In this document: in pieces, positions 1 through 8,416 of the stretch
How the letters are laid out: each line of letters starts with the position of its first letter
How positions within the stretch are numbered: the stretch's first letter is position 1
Source: Rubrivivax sp.
GTDB lineage: Bacteria; Pseudomonadota; Gammaproteobacteria; Burkholderiales; Burkholderiaceae_C
Length of the DNA: 64,000 bases
Reading direction: 5' to 3'
Assembly: GCA_022843905.1 (NCBI GenBank)
Contig: JALHMT010000003.1
Coordinates: 124,001-188,000 of the forward strand
Notes under the pieces: generated by a model
Databases searched by the model: none
What the model saw: the letters and a program-made list of their open reading frames with translations, nothing else
Told to the model about the DNA's origin: nothing
Program-made: the position numbers and the translations under genes

Positions 1-1
1 T

Positions 2-430
2 TCGCCTGCCGCGCCGGCCATCGGAGAAACCGTGGCGTGGCCCGACGTCGCGCTGCTGGACGGCAGCACATGGGGTGCGAAGCGGGTCGCCTCGAATGCC
101 GTGGTGGTGGTGTTCTGGTCCACCACCTGCCCCTTCTGCCAGCGCCACAACCAGCATGTCGAGAAGCTCCACCGTCAGGCGCGGGGCCGGGCCCTGCAGG
201 TGCTGGGCGTGGCGCGCGACCGCAACGACGATGCCGTGCGGCGCTTCGCCACTGCCCAGGGCTACAGCTTTCCGATCACCACCGACCACGCCCGGCTGGC
301 CGCGGCGCTGGGCCCGCGCAACATCATTCCGCTCACCGTCACGATCGATCGCCAGGGCCGGCTGCAGCGCAGCTTTCCGGGCGAGATGTTCGAAAGCGAC
401 GTGCTCGAATTCCTCAGGATGGCAGCATGA
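2..430 (+). CDS. TlpA/thioredoxin-like protein, 5'-truncated by window edge
   Basis: The frame is open from base 2, so the true start lies upstream; a GTG at 32 is unlikely to be the real start because the residues before it (SPAAPAIGETV) fit the usual TlpA lead-in. A thioredoxin CPFC active site follows WSTT, and the middle and end keep the TlpA/ResA pattern (VLGVARD, FPITTD, IIPLTVTIDRQGR). Such proteins reduce disulfides in the periplasm, often for cytochrome maturation or for SoxYZ in sulfur oxidation. The stop overlaps the next start (ATGA at 427). The following cytochrome c and ArsR genes fit a sox-type operon, an inference since no soxXYZAB is visible. The fold is confident; the substrate is unknown. 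Confidence 0.8.
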   Translation, partial: SPAAPAIGETVAWPDVALLDGSTWGAKRVASNAVVVVFWSTTCPFCQRHNQHVEKLHRQARGRALQVLGVARDRNDDAVRRFATAQGYSFPITTDHARLAAALGPRNIIPLTVTIDRQGRLQRSFPGEMFESDVLEFLRMAA

Positions 431-825
431 CCCTTGCCCTGTGCACTGGTGAATCCCGCGACGTCCGTCCCCGGGTGCGCCGCTTGGCGGCCGGGCTCGC
501 CGCCGCCGCCGCCCTGGCCCTGCCCACGGTGGGCGCACAGACGCTGCACCGCTTCGCCGACGCCGATCTCGCCCTGGGCGAGAAGCTGATCGCCGAACAC
601 GCCTGCGCGGCCTGCCACCAGCGCAAGATGGGCGGCGATGGCTCGGCCATCTACCGGCCCAAGGGCCGCATCAACACCCCCGGGGCCATGCGCGGCATGG
701 TCGACTACTGCAGCGTGGAGCTGAAGCTGCAGCTCTTCCCGGAAGAGGTGACGGCCATCGCCGCCGTGCTGCAACGCGACCACTACCGCTTTCCGGCGGC
801 CAACCCAGGAGCTGCCAAGCCATGA
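427..825 (+). CDS. small monohaem c-type cytochrome, exported
   Basis: The product has 132 residues. A basic stretch and hydrophobic segment at about residues 17-37, ending in VGAQ, look like a signal peptide, although about 17 residues precede it, so the true start could be internal. One haem-binding CAACH lies at residues 60-64, with Met68, Met88 and Met91 as possible axial ligands. It is a periplasmic electron carrier of small class I cytochrome size. It overlaps the upstream thioredoxin by ATGA and the downstream regulator by ATGA (822-825), so all three are probably translationally coupled. This company suggests a role in reduced-sulfur oxidation, but that is inferred from context only. 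Confidence 0.82.
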   Translation: MTLALCTGESRDVRPRVRRLAAGLAAAAALALPTVGAQTLHRFADADLALGEKLIAEHACAACHQRKMGGDGSAIYRPKGRINTPGAMRGMVDYCSVELKLQLFPEEVTAIAAVLQRDHYRFPAANPGAAKP

Positions 826-1220
826 ACGCCCCTTCGACCCAGGCCGCCATCACGGCCGAAGAAGAGTCCGACGAAGTCTTCTCCAGCGCGGCCGAACTGT
901 TCAAGCTGCTGGCCACGCCGATCCGGCTGAAGATCATCAGCGCCCTGTGCTCGCGCGAGAAGAACGTGTCGCAGCTGCTGCACGAGATCGACACCACGCA
1001 GCCCAACATGAGCCAGCACCTGAGCACCCTGTACCGCGCCGGCGTGCTGGCGCGCCGGCGCGACGCCACGCAGATCTACTACCGCATCGGCAGCGAGCGC
1101 GCTGCCACCTTGTGCCGCGCCGTGTGCATGCAGATCGCTGTCGAGATGGATCCCGAAGTCGACATCCCGTCGAACGACCGACTGCTGCAACGCCCCGGCG
1201 GCCCGGACAAGCTAGGCTGA
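822..1220 (+). CDS. ArsR-family transcriptional regulator (SoxR/SqrR/BigR-like)
   Basis: This 132-residue winged-helix protein has the ArsR core: FKLLATPIRLKIISAL, then a recognition helix around QPNMSQHLSTL, then the wing RRRDATQIYYRIG. It lacks the ELCVC metal motif of ArsR/SmtB. It has Cys43 at the end of the second helix and Cys98/Cys102 in the C-terminal helix, which resembles the two-cysteine layout of sulfide/persulfide-responsive BigR, SqrR and SoxR-type repressors. Coupling to the thioredoxin and cytochrome genes makes autoregulation in response to sulfur species plausible. The family is secure; the sensing role is inferred. Confidence 0.85.
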   Translation: MNAPSTQAAITAEEESDEVFSSAAELFKLLATPIRLKIISALCSREKNVSQLLHEIDTTQPNMSQHLSTLYRAGVLARRRDATQIYYRIGSERAATLCRAVCMQIAVEMDPEVDIPSNDRLLQRPGGPDKLG

Positions 1221-1247
1221 ACGCAGACGCGGGCGAAGGACGGGGCG

Positions 1248-1805
1248 TCAGAGCCGCCCGGCGGTGCCCATGCCGTACAGCCGGGCCAGCAGGCGCGTGG
1301 GGAACAGCCGCACGGCATCGTTGTAGACCTCGGCGGCGTCGTTGAACAACTGCCTGGCGAATCCCAGGCGCGCCTCGGCCTCGGCCATCGTCGCCAGGTG
1401 CGGCGCCACGTCGGCCGATCCGAGCAGGGCCGGGTGCTGTTCGACCAGGGAGCGCACGCGGCTGGCGGCCGAGCGCATGTCGGCTTCGGCCACACCCAGG
1501 CGCTCGGCCGCGGCCGCCGACACCGGCTTGGCGCGCAAGGCTTCGGCCGCCGAGGCCACCTGGCCCTGTGCCGTCACGACGGCATCAAGCGCGCCCCGCT
1601 CGGCCGCCAGCGGCCCCCGCAGGGCCTGCGCCAGCGCCGTCACCGCCAGGCCGCGGCGGGCCAGCCCCTCGTCGACCTGGGCGAAAGCCGCCCCGAGCGC
1701 ACTGCGCAGCGACACCAGGCGGTTGTAGGCGCCGAGCATCCAGAACGCCAGCACCGCAGCGGTGAGCAGCAGGCCGACCTGCAGGCCGCTCAGGTCGAAG
1801 GGCAT
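1248..1805 (-). CDS. LemA-like membrane protein
   Basis: The product has 185 residues, with one N-terminal membrane helix (residues 9-26) followed by a long alpha-helical, alanine-rich region. LemA signatures are visible: YNRLVSLRSALGAAFAQVD near the start, RRG in the first helix, and near the end EARLGFARQLFNDAAEVYNDAV before a phenylalanine/proline turn. The ATG at 1805 overlaps the proA stop by one base (TGATG on the minus strand), so translation is probably coupled to proA. A longer form starting at 1841 would run into proA and is not favoured. LemA function is not well defined; it is usually an envelope protein. No metalloprotease partner gene is nearby. Confidence 0.75.
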   Translation of the reverse strand: MPFDLSGLQVGLLLTAAVLAFWMLGAYNRLVSLRSALGAAFAQVDEGLARRGLAVTALAQALRGPLAAERGALDAVVTAQGQVASAAEALRAKPVSAAAAERLGVAEADMRSAASRVRSLVEQHPALLGSADVAPHLATMAEAEARLGFARQLFNDAAEVYNDAVRLFPTRLLARLYGMGTAGRL

Positions 1806-3085
1806 CACCCGCGCACTTCGCCCTGGCCCAGCACCACCCACTTCATCGAGGTCAGGCCTTCCAGCCCGACCGGCCCGCGGGCATGGAACTTGTCGGTGGA
1901 GATGCCGATCTCGGCCCCCAGCCCATACTCGAAACCATCGGCGAAGCGTGTGCTCGCATTGACCATCACGCTGGCCGAATCGACCTCGCGCAGAAAGCGC
2001 ATGGCATTCGGGTGGTTCGTCGTGAGGATGGCGTCGGTGTGGTGCGAACCGTAGCGGTTGATGTGGGCGATCGCCTCGTCGAGGCCGGCCACCAGCTTCA
2101 CGCTGATGATGGGGGCCAAGTATTCCTCGCCCCAGTCCTGCTCGGTAGCCCGCACCACCCTAGCCCCCGGCACCTGCGCCAGCAGCCTGGACGAGGCGTC
2201 GTCACAGCGCATCTCCACGCCCTTGTCGGCGAAGACCTGCCCGATGCGCGGCAGGAAGGCCGCTGCCACCGCGGCATGCACCAGCAGCGACTCGGCGGCG
2301 TTGCAGGGGCTGTACTTCTGCGTCTTGGCGTTGTCGGTGACCTTCAGCGCCAGTTCGAGATCGACCTCGGCGTCGACGTAGACATGACAGTTGCCGTCCA
2401 GGTGCTTGATGACCGGCACCCGGGCTTCGGCGCTGATGCGCTCGATGAGGCCCTTGCCGCCGCGCGGGATGATGACGTCGACGTACTCGGGCATCGCGAT
2501 GAGGCGGCCGACGGCGGCGCGGTCGGTGGTTTCCACCAGCTGCACGGCATCGGGCGGCAGGCCGGCGTCGGTGAGTGCCGCCTGCACCAGGCGCCACAGT
2601 GCCAGGTTGGAATGGATGGCCTCGGAGCCACCGCGCAGCACGCAGGCGTTGCCGCTCTTGATGGCCAGCGACGCGGCCTCGATGGTCACGTTGGGCCGGC
2701 TCTCGTAGATCATGCCGAACACCCCCAGCGGCACGCGCATCTGTCCCACGGCGATGCCGCTGGGCCGGCGCTTCACGCCGGTGATCTCGCCCACCGGGTC
2801 GGGCATGGCGGCCAGCTGCTCGCAGCCTTCGGCCACGGTGGCGATCACCTGGGGCGTCAGGCGCAAGCGGTCGACCATCGGTGCGGCGAGGCCGGCGGCT
2901 TCGGCAGCCTGCAGGTCCCTGGCGTTGGCGGCCTGCAGCGCAGCGGTCTCGGCGCGCAGCAGCGCTGCCAGGCGGCGCAGCGTGTGGTCCTTGGCGGCGG
3001 TCGACGCGGCAGCCATCGAGGTGGCCGCGGCGCGCGCGGCCACGCCGACGTGGGACATGTAGGCGGGGATGTCGGTGGGCGTCAT
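1805..3085 (-). CDS. proA: gamma-glutamyl phosphate reductase
   Basis: ProA reduces L-glutamyl-5-phosphate to glutamate-5-semialdehyde with NADPH in proline biosynthesis. The 426-residue length matches the family. Cys261 in [12 protein letters not shown] is the catalytic thiol, and the C-terminal part carries the typical [18 protein letters not shown] block. proB is not adjacent, a common arrangement in betaproteobacteria. The stop overlaps the lemA-like start. The first ~28 codons plus a few upstream bases occur again at about 3984-4074, beyond the methyltransferase gene, so the 5' end of this gene lies in one copy of an imperfect ~90-bp direct repeat. Confidence 0.97.
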   Translation of the reverse strand: MTPTDIPAYMSHVGVAARAAATSMAAASTAAKDHTLRRLAALLRAETAALQAANARDLQAAEAAGLAAPMVDRLRLTPQVIATVAEGCEQLAAMPDPVGEITGVKRRPSGIAVGQMRVPLGVFGMIYESRPNVTIEAASLAIKSGNACVLRGGSEAIHSNLALWRLVQAALTDAGLPPDAVQLVETTDRAAVGRLIAMPEYVDVIIPRGGKGLIERISAEARVPVIKHLDGNCHVYVDAEVDLELALKVTDNAKTQKYSPCNAAESLLVHAAVAAAFLPRIGQVFADKGVEMRCDDASSRLLAQVPGARVVRATEQDWGEEYLAPIISVKLVAGLDEAIAHINRYGSHHTDAILTTNHPNAMRFLREVDSASVMVNASTRFADGFEYGLGAEIGISTDKFHARGPVGLEGLTSMKWVVLGQGEVRG

Positions 3086-3094
3086 GACGGCATT
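3006..3094. repeat. Direct repeat copy A (5' end of intact proA)
   Basis: About 90 bp covering the proA start codon and first ~27 codons. It matches 3984-4074 with roughly six differences by eye, in the same orientation. The two copies bracket the methyltransferase gene at 3129-3938. Confidence 0.85.
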
Positions 3095-3128
3095 TTCACT
3101 GAAGGCCCTGACGGCCGTGCTACGCGGG

Positions 3129-3938
3129 TCAGTCGCCCTTTACCGCGACGTACCACGCGCGGCTGTAGTGGCGGCGCAGCGCGAGCTCCTCGCCGATCTC
3201 GTAGGAGCCATAAATCGGGTAGACGCGCTCCCAGCCGCCGCGCAGCAGCGCCGCGATCAGCGCCGGCTCGGTGGGCCAGAAAGAACGGGCGTTCGAGACG
3301 GAGGTCCAGGCCTCGTCCGGCGCCAAGCTGCCGTCGTACTCGTGGTACCAGCGGCCGGCGTAGTCGTGGCCGCGGTGCGTGAGCGTGACCAGAGGCGACA
3401 GCGCAGCGCGGCCACCGAAGCCGGCCAGAGCGGCGTCGTCGGGCGGCGCGACGTGAGTGTCGAGGAACATCGTCGCGCGCGACGTAGTCAGCTCGCGCGT
3501 GAGTTGCTCGACGAACGCCATCGGGTCGTCGAGGTGGTAAAGCAGACCCAAGCACAGCACGACGTCGAAGCGCCCGTGCGTGGTCTCAGTCAGCGCCTTC
3601 ACGTCGCACAGCTCGAACCGCAGCCCCGGCAACGCCAGGTGGCCCGCCAGCGCCGCGCACTTGGCGTGGTTGCTGGCGCGGCCCTCGATGCCCAGTGCGT
3701 CGTAGCCAGCGCGGGCCAGCTCCACCGTGAAACCGCCCTCCAGGCAGCCGAGGTCGACCGCGCGCAGGCCATCGCCGCGGCCGTCGCGCATCGCATGCCG
3801 GCGCAGCTCGCGCATCACGGCGCGCATGCGCACCTCGTCGCGAAGCAGCGGCTGGCCGGGCCGTGTGCTTACGCCCGGGGCGATCTCGATCGCGTGGCCC
3901 GTCCAGTCCAGGGCAAGCAGGTCGCCCGTCGTGGTCAT
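3129..3938 (-). CDS. class I SAM-dependent methyltransferase
   Basis: The product has 269 residues. It has a Rossmann SAM-binding site: [10 protein letters not shown] (residues 61-70), an acidic second strand GIEGR (83-87), and the post-IV segment [16 protein letters not shown] (124-139). The start at 3938 (MTTTGD) is chosen because the frame upstream runs into the duplicated proA fragment in another frame. The family resembles DUF1698-type or glycan/lipid-cluster methyltransferases; the substrate is unknown. The gene sits alone between two copies of the proA 5' end, which suggests it arrived by an insertion that duplicated or imported that end. Confidence is high for the fold and low for the role. 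Confidence 0.8.
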   Translation of the reverse strand: MTTTGDLLALDWTGHAIEIAPGVSTRPGQPLLRDEVRMRAVMRELRRHAMRDGRGDGLRAVDLGCLEGGFTVELARAGYDALGIEGRASNHAKCAALAGHLALPGLRFELCDVKALTETTHGRFDVVLCLGLLYHLDDPMAFVEQLTRELTTSRATMFLDTHVAPPDDAALAGFGGRAALSPLVTLTHRGHDYAGRWYHEYDGSLAPDEAWTSVSNARSFWPTEPALIAALLRGGWERVYPIYGSYEIGEELALRRHYSRAWYVAVKGD

Positions 3939-4063
3939 GCGGGGATCATGCAGCGGCCCGAGCGCGGCGAGCGCATTGCCGAGGCGGCCGCCATCGAGGT
4001 GGCCGCGGCACGCGCGGCCACGCCGACGTGGGCCATGTAGGCGGGGATGTCGGTGGATGTCAT
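3935..4063 (-). pseudogene. Duplicated 5' fragment of proA
   Basis: Read from an ATG at 4063, the first 28 codons encode [20 protein letters not shown] and onward, nearly identical to the start of ProA (differences at positions 3 and 11). Similarity then stops and the frame ends at 3935 after an unrelated tail. It cannot encode a working reductase. Its stop overlaps the methyltransferase start region, so if transcribed it could act as a leader peptide for that gene; that is speculation. Confidence 0.8.
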
Positions 4064-4074
4064 GGCTGGCATTC
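3984..4074. repeat. Direct repeat copy B (proA 5' end upstream of methyltransferase)
   Basis: This is the partner of copy A at 3006-3094, in the same orientation. Identity begins near the GCGGC at 3984, continues through the ATG at 4063, and fades about ten bases upstream of the start codon. Confidence 0.85.
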
Positions 4075-4135
4075 TCCCAGATCGTCCCGGAACGGGCGGC
4101 CTGCCGCCGCCAGGGCCTGCACTCAACGCCGGCAG

Positions 4136-5107
4136 TCAGCGCCCGACCCAGCCCAGCACCGCCAGCCAGAAGGCGGCCGTGACGACGAAGGCGCCCGTGG
4201 TCAGCACGATGGTGGCCGTGGCCTCGGCCTTCAGCGTGTCGTAGCGCTGGGCGAAGATCAGTGCGTTGCTGCCGGCCGGCAGCGCCGCCATCATCACCAG
4301 CACACCCAGCGGCGTGCCCGACAGGCCGAAGCCCCAGTGCGCCACCACCAGCACCAGGGCCGGCAGCACGAAGAGCTTGAGCAGGCTGAGCACCACCACG
4401 CCTTTCAGCGAACCTTTCAGGCCGTAGGTGGCTAGCGAGACGCCGATGAGCACCAGACACACCGGCACCACGGCCGAGCCCAGGCCGCCCAGCGTGAGGT
4501 CGACCACCGGGTGCAGGCCCCAGCCGGTGAGGTTCCACAGCAGGCCGGCCAGCACCGGCAGCACCACCGGATGGATGACCGTGTTGCGCACGGTGGTCTT
4601 CAGCGTGGCCAGCAGGGTGCTGCCGCGGTTCTGGCGCGCGAGATCGACCTCCACCAGCACCGTCAGCGCGGTCAACAGGATCAATCCGTGCACGCTGACC
4701 ATCGCGATGTGCAGCGCCAGGCCGGTCTCACCGAACATCGCTGCCGACATCGGGATGCCCAGCTGCACCGCGTTGCCATAGGTGGCGGTGATGGCCCGCG
4801 TGGAAGGCGCAGCCGCGCCGTGCGCCGCCATCGCGCGACGGCCGACCCAGTACACGATGAGCATGTAGATCAAGGTCGGCACGAAATAGGCGGCGACCAG
4901 ACGACCAGGCATCTGCGACAGGTCCAGACGCACCATGGTGCGGAACAGCAGGGCCGGCACGAACAGATAGAAGGTGACCGCCGACAGCACTTTCGCGGGG
5001 TCGGAGGCACCGCCCGGTTCGCCCAGCCAGCGCGCGCGCGCAGCGCCATAGCCCAGCGCCACGGTGGCGAAGATGGCCATCAGCTTGAAGAGGACGTCCA
5101 GCGTCAT
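4136..5107 (-). CDS. AEC-family (auxin efflux carrier type) transporter
   Basis: This 323-residue integral membrane protein has about ten hydrophobic helices in two five-helix halves. Family hallmarks include the N-terminal LGYGAARARW segment, the helix-break motif TYGNAVQLGIPM in the first half, and a C-terminal repeat with AALPAGSNALIFAQRYD. AEC proteins export or exchange organic anions such as malate or malonate. It lies upstream of the proA region on the same strand, with about 70 bp before the proA-fragment start. Substrate cannot be deduced. Confidence 0.88.
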   Translation of the reverse strand: MTLDVLFKLMAIFATVALGYGAARARWLGEPGGASDPAKVLSAVTFYLFVPALLFRTMVRLDLSQMPGRLVAAYFVPTLIYMLIVYWVGRRAMAAHGAAAPSTRAITATYGNAVQLGIPMSAAMFGETGLALHIAMVSVHGLILLTALTVLVEVDLARQNRGSTLLATLKTTVRNTVIHPVVLPVLAGLLWNLTGWGLHPVVDLTLGGLGSAVVPVCLVLIGVSLATYGLKGSLKGVVVLSLLKLFVLPALVLVVAHWGFGLSGTPLGVLVMMAALPAGSNALIFAQRYDTLKAEATATIVLTTGAFVVTAAFWLAVLGWVGR

Positions 5108-5209
5108 GGTCCGGGGCCTGCCCCGGCCCCGGCCACCGTCGGCAGCAACGCCTCACCGCCAGCGGCAAGCCAGGGCCTCGGCCTGTGCCCTTCCATGTCC
5201 GACACAGGA

Positions 5210-7816
5210 TCAGGCGGCAGACTTCTTGGCCGCCACCTTCTTCGCCGGTGCCTTGGGCACCTTCGCCGCCCGCGGCTCGAACTCGAAGATCACCTTGCCT
5301 TCCTTCTTGTCGTAGGTCAGGTAGGCCTTGAACTTGCGCCGCGTCTTGTTCGACACGAAACCGTCCAGCAGCTCGGTCTTGCCGGTGGTCAGCAGCCGCG
5401 TCATCTGCTCGCGCGCCACCGGCTGCTGCAGGATGATCTTGCCGCTCTTGAAGTCGCAGGTCACCGGCGCGCCCACCGCCCGTTCGCACACGTAGCTGCT
5501 GCCGTGCTCGAACACACTGCCCTGGCACTTCGGGCAGTGACCCAGGCTCTCCTGCGCGCTGAAGTCGATCGGCTCGCCGTCGCCCTCGGCCTGGCGCGCG
5601 TCCTCGCCGAAGTCGAACTCCAGCTTCCAGTTGTTGATGTCCTCGTCGCGCACCAGCTTCATCTCGGCCGTGAAGGGCCAGCCGGCCTTGGAGCGGAAGC
5701 CCTCCAGCGGACCGATCTTCTTGTCGCGCAGGAAGGCTTCGGCCTCGGCAGTCTCGAAGGCGCGGCCGGCGGGGATCTTGGTGATCGAGAAGCCGCAGCC
5801 CTCGCCGTCGCTCGAAGGCGCCGCGCCGGTGCAGGCGAAACGCCGGTAGTTCTCCTTCACCACGCCGCCACAGTTCGGGCAGGGCGTGGCCAGCGTGGCG
5901 TAGTCGCCGGGAATGGTGTCGCGGTCGTATTCCTTGGCCTTGCGCACGATGCGTTCGGCCATCTTCGCGATCTCGGCCATGAAGGCTTCGCGCTTGAGCC
6001 GCCCATGCTCCATCTCGGACAGCTGGTACTCCCAGTTGCCGGTGAGCTCGGGCTTGGTCAGGTCTTCGATGGCCAGGCCGCGCAGCAGCGTCATCAGCTG
6101 GAAGGCCTTGGCCGTGGGCACCAGTTCGCGGCCATCGCGCAGCATGTACTTCTCGAGGATCAGGCCCTCGATGACCTGCGCGCGCGTGGCCGGCGTGCCC
6201 AGCCCCTTCTCGGCCATGGCCTCGCGAAGCTCGTCGTCGTCGATCAGTTTGCCCGCGCCCTCCATGGCGCTGAGCAGCGTGGCTTCGGTGTAGCGCGCCG
6301 GCGGCTTGGTCTGCAGTGCCTTCACGTCCACGCTCTCGGTGCGCACGGTCTCGCCCTGCTTCACCGGCACCAGGTTGGCGTCGTCGTCCTGCGCTTCCTT
6401 GCCGTAGACGGCCAGCCAGCCCGGATTCACCAGCACCTTGCCGTTGGTCTGGAAGACATGTTCGGTGCCGCCGGCCTGCACCTTGCTCAGGCGCGTGGTG
6501 ACCATGAACTCGGCCGGCGGGTAGAACACGGCCAGGAAGCGCTTGACCACCAGGTCGTAGAGCTTGGCCTCGATCTCGGTCAGGCTCCTGGGGGCCTGCA
6601 GCGTGGGGATGATGGCGAAGTGGTCCGACACCTTGGTGTTGTCGAAGACACGCTTGACGGGCTTGATGTAGCCTTCCTTGAGGCCCTTCTTCGCGTGCGT
6701 GGCCAGGTCGCGCAGCGGGCCGGGCAGGTCTTCGCTGGCGATCATCTCGAAGGTCTGCTTGACCACCGGCAGGTAGTCTTCCGGCAGCGCGCGCGAGTCG
6801 GTCCGCGGGTAGGTCAGCACCTTGTGCTTCTCGTACAGCGCCTGCGCGATCGACAGCGTGGTCTTCGCGCTGAAGCCGAAACGCGAGTTGGCCTCGCGCT
6901 GCAAGGTGGTCAGGTCGTACAGCAGCGGGCTGCTCTGGTTGCTGGGCTTGGCCTCTTCGGTGACCACCGCGGGCTGGCCGCGGCAGGCCTGCGCGATGGC
7001 CTGCGCGTCGGCGGCGGTCCAGAGGCGGTCGCTGCGTTGTTCTGCATCGTCGGGGTTCTTCTTCCACTTGGGGTCGAACCACTTGCCTTCGTATTGCCCC
7101 GCCTCGGCGTCGAAGCTGCCGCGCACCTCCCAGTAGTCGCGCGAGACGTGCTTGCGGATCTTCTCTTCGCGCTCGACCACGATGGACAGCGTGGGCGTCT
7201 GCACGCGGCCCACGGTGGTGAGGAAGAAGCCGCCGTCGCGCGAGTTGAAGGCCGTCATGGCGCGCGTGCCATTGATGCCGACGAGCCAGTCGGCCTCGCT
7301 GCGGCTGCGCGCGGCGTCGGCCAGGCCCTGCATCTGCTCGTCGCTGCGCAGCTTCTCGAAGCCGTCGCGGATGGCCTGCGGCGTCATGCTCTGCAGCCAC
7401 AGGCGCCGGATCGGCTTGTTCAGCGGCGTCTTGCCGGTGTCGGCGTACTGCACGATCAGGCGGAAGATGAGCTCACCCTCGCGCCCCGCGTCGCAGGCGT
7501 TGATGAGCGCCGTGACGTCCTTGCGCTTGACGAGCTTGACCACCGCCGACAGGCGCGACTTGGCCTTGTCGATGGGCGCCAGGTCGAAGTGCGGCGGCAC
7601 CACCGGCAGGTGCGCGAAGCTCCACTTGCCGCGCTTGACGTCGTAGGCTTCAGGCGCCTTGATCTCCACCAGGTGGCCCACCGCACTGGTGACCACGTAC
7701 TGGTCGTTCTCGAAGTGATCGGCTTCCTTGTCGAACTTGCCCACCTGGGGCGTCAGTGCGCGCACGATGTCCTGCGCCACACTGGGTTTCTCGGCAATGA
7801 TCAGCGTCTTTCCCAT
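5210..7816 (-). CDS. topB: DNA topoisomerase III, long form
   Basis: Type IA topoisomerase of 868 residues. The Toprim domain shows E9 in AEKPS and the DAGREGE motif (109-115). The catalytic tyrosine is Tyr336 in LTYPRTDS. It is about 200 residues longer than E. coli TopB. The extra C-terminal part contains a CPNC...C zinc-ribbon-like stretch, a second CPKC...C stretch, and two repeats of a small domain with (K)FKAYLTYDKKEGK, ending in a lysine/alanine tail (PAKKVAAKKSAA). This layout is seen in betaproteobacterial chromosomal and plasmid TopB proteins. It decatenates and resolves single-stranded DNA links. It is divergent from the SET-domain gene. Confidence 0.95.
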   Translation of the reverse strand: MGKTLIIAEKPSVAQDIVRALTPQVGKFDKEADHFENDQYVVTSAVGHLVEIKAPEAYDVKRGKWSFAHLPVVPPHFDLAPIDKAKSRLSAVVKLVKRKDVTALINACDAGREGELIFRLIVQYADTGKTPLNKPIRRLWLQSMTPQAIRDGFEKLRSDEQMQGLADAARSRSEADWLVGINGTRAMTAFNSRDGGFFLTTVGRVQTPTLSIVVEREEKIRKHVSRDYWEVRGSFDAEAGQYEGKWFDPKWKKNPDDAEQRSDRLWTAADAQAIAQACRGQPAVVTEEAKPSNQSSPLLYDLTTLQREANSRFGFSAKTTLSIAQALYEKHKVLTYPRTDSRALPEDYLPVVKQTFEMIASEDLPGPLRDLATHAKKGLKEGYIKPVKRVFDNTKVSDHFAIIPTLQAPRSLTEIEAKLYDLVVKRFLAVFYPPAEFMVTTRLSKVQAGGTEHVFQTNGKVLVNPGWLAVYGKEAQDDDANLVPVKQGETVRTESVDVKALQTKPPARYTEATLLSAMEGAGKLIDDDELREAMAEKGLGTPATRAQVIEGLILEKYMLRDGRELVPTAKAFQLMTLLRGLAIEDLTKPELTGNWEYQLSEMEHGRLKREAFMAEIAKMAERIVRKAKEYDRDTIPGDYATLATPCPNCGGVVKENYRRFACTGAAPSSDGEGCGFSITKIPAGRAFETAEAEAFLRDKKIGPLEGFRSKAGWPFTAEMKLVRDEDINNWKLEFDFGEDARQAEGDGEPIDFSAQESLGHCPKCQGSVFEHGSSYVCERAVGAPVTCDFKSGKIILQQPVAREQMTRLLTTGKTELLDGFVSNKTRRKFKAYLTYDKKEGKVIFEFEPRAAKVPKAPAKKVAAKKSAA

Positions 7817-7872
7817 GGGTTCCCGTCGGGCGCGGGGCTGTGCCCGGCGCCGTGCCTAAAATCCGTTGCTCT

Positions 7873-7898
7873 CGCGCGCACGCACACACACGCGCGCG
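7873..7898. repeat. Alternating pyrimidine-purine tract (CG/CA)n
   Basis: Twenty-six bases strictly alternate C with G or A between the divergent topB and SET-domain genes. Such tracts can adopt left-handed DNA under negative supercoiling. It lies 4 bp before the preferred SET-gene start. Confidence 0.8.
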
Positions 7899-7901
7899 CC
7901 C

Positions 7902-8411
7902 ATGATTTCAATGTACCCAATGAAAGCCCCTGCGCAAGCCACACCCGCCAAGACCCCGGCCGCCGGCCGGCGCATCCAGGTCCGCAAGAGCGGCATCCAC
8001 GGCAAGGGCGTCTACGCCCTCCGCCCGCTGAAGGCCGGCGAGAAGATCATCGAGTACACGGGCGAGGTGATCACGTGGAAGGAGGCGCTTCGCCGCCATC
8101 CGCACGATCCCAAGGACCCGAACCATACCTTTTATTTCACGCTCGACGACAAGCACGTGCTGGACGCCAAGTTCGGCGGCAACGCGTCACGCTGGATCAA
8201 CCACGCCTGCGAGCCCAATTGCGAGAGCGACGTGAGCGACGGCCGCGTCTTCATCAAGGCCCTGCGCGACGTCTCGCCCGGCGAGGAACTGTTCTACGAC
8301 TACGGCCTGGTGATCGACGAGCGCATGACGCCCAAGCTGAAGAAGCAGTACGAATGCCGCTGCGGCAGCACCGAATGCCGCGGCACCATGCTCGCGTCAC
8401 GCCGACGCTGA
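7902..8411 (+). CDS. SET-domain protein-lysine N-methyltransferase
   Basis: The product has 169 residues from the ATG at 7902 (ATGs at 7911 and 7920 also possible, and no clear Shine-Dalgarno is seen). The SET core is complete: GKGVYALRPLKAGEKIIEYTG (35-55), NHACEPNC (100-107, pseudoknot) and GEELFYDYG (127-135). A post-SET cysteine cluster follows (CRC...C, residues 152-159) and would bind zinc with Cys107. These enzymes transfer methyl from SAM to protein lysines; in bacteria, known or proposed targets are histone-like and ribosomal proteins. Divergent from topB and 5 bp before birA, so likely transcribed with birA. Target unknown. Confidence 0.92.
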   Translation: MISMYPMKAPAQATPAKTPAAGRRIQVRKSGIHGKGVYALRPLKAGEKIIEYTGEVITWKEALRRHPHDPKDPNHTFYFTLDDKHVLDAKFGGNASRWINHACEPNCESDVSDGRVFIKALRDVSPGEELFYDYGLVIDERMTPKLKKQYECRCGSTECRGTMLASRRR

Positions 8412-8416
8412 CGACG

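Noticed and set aside
4511..8416. Very long plus-strand open frame antiparallel to topB, ending in birA
   Set aside because: It is histidine-, glutamine- and arginine-rich low-complexity translation opposite topB, a usual effect of high GC. Only the last part from 8417 is a real gene.
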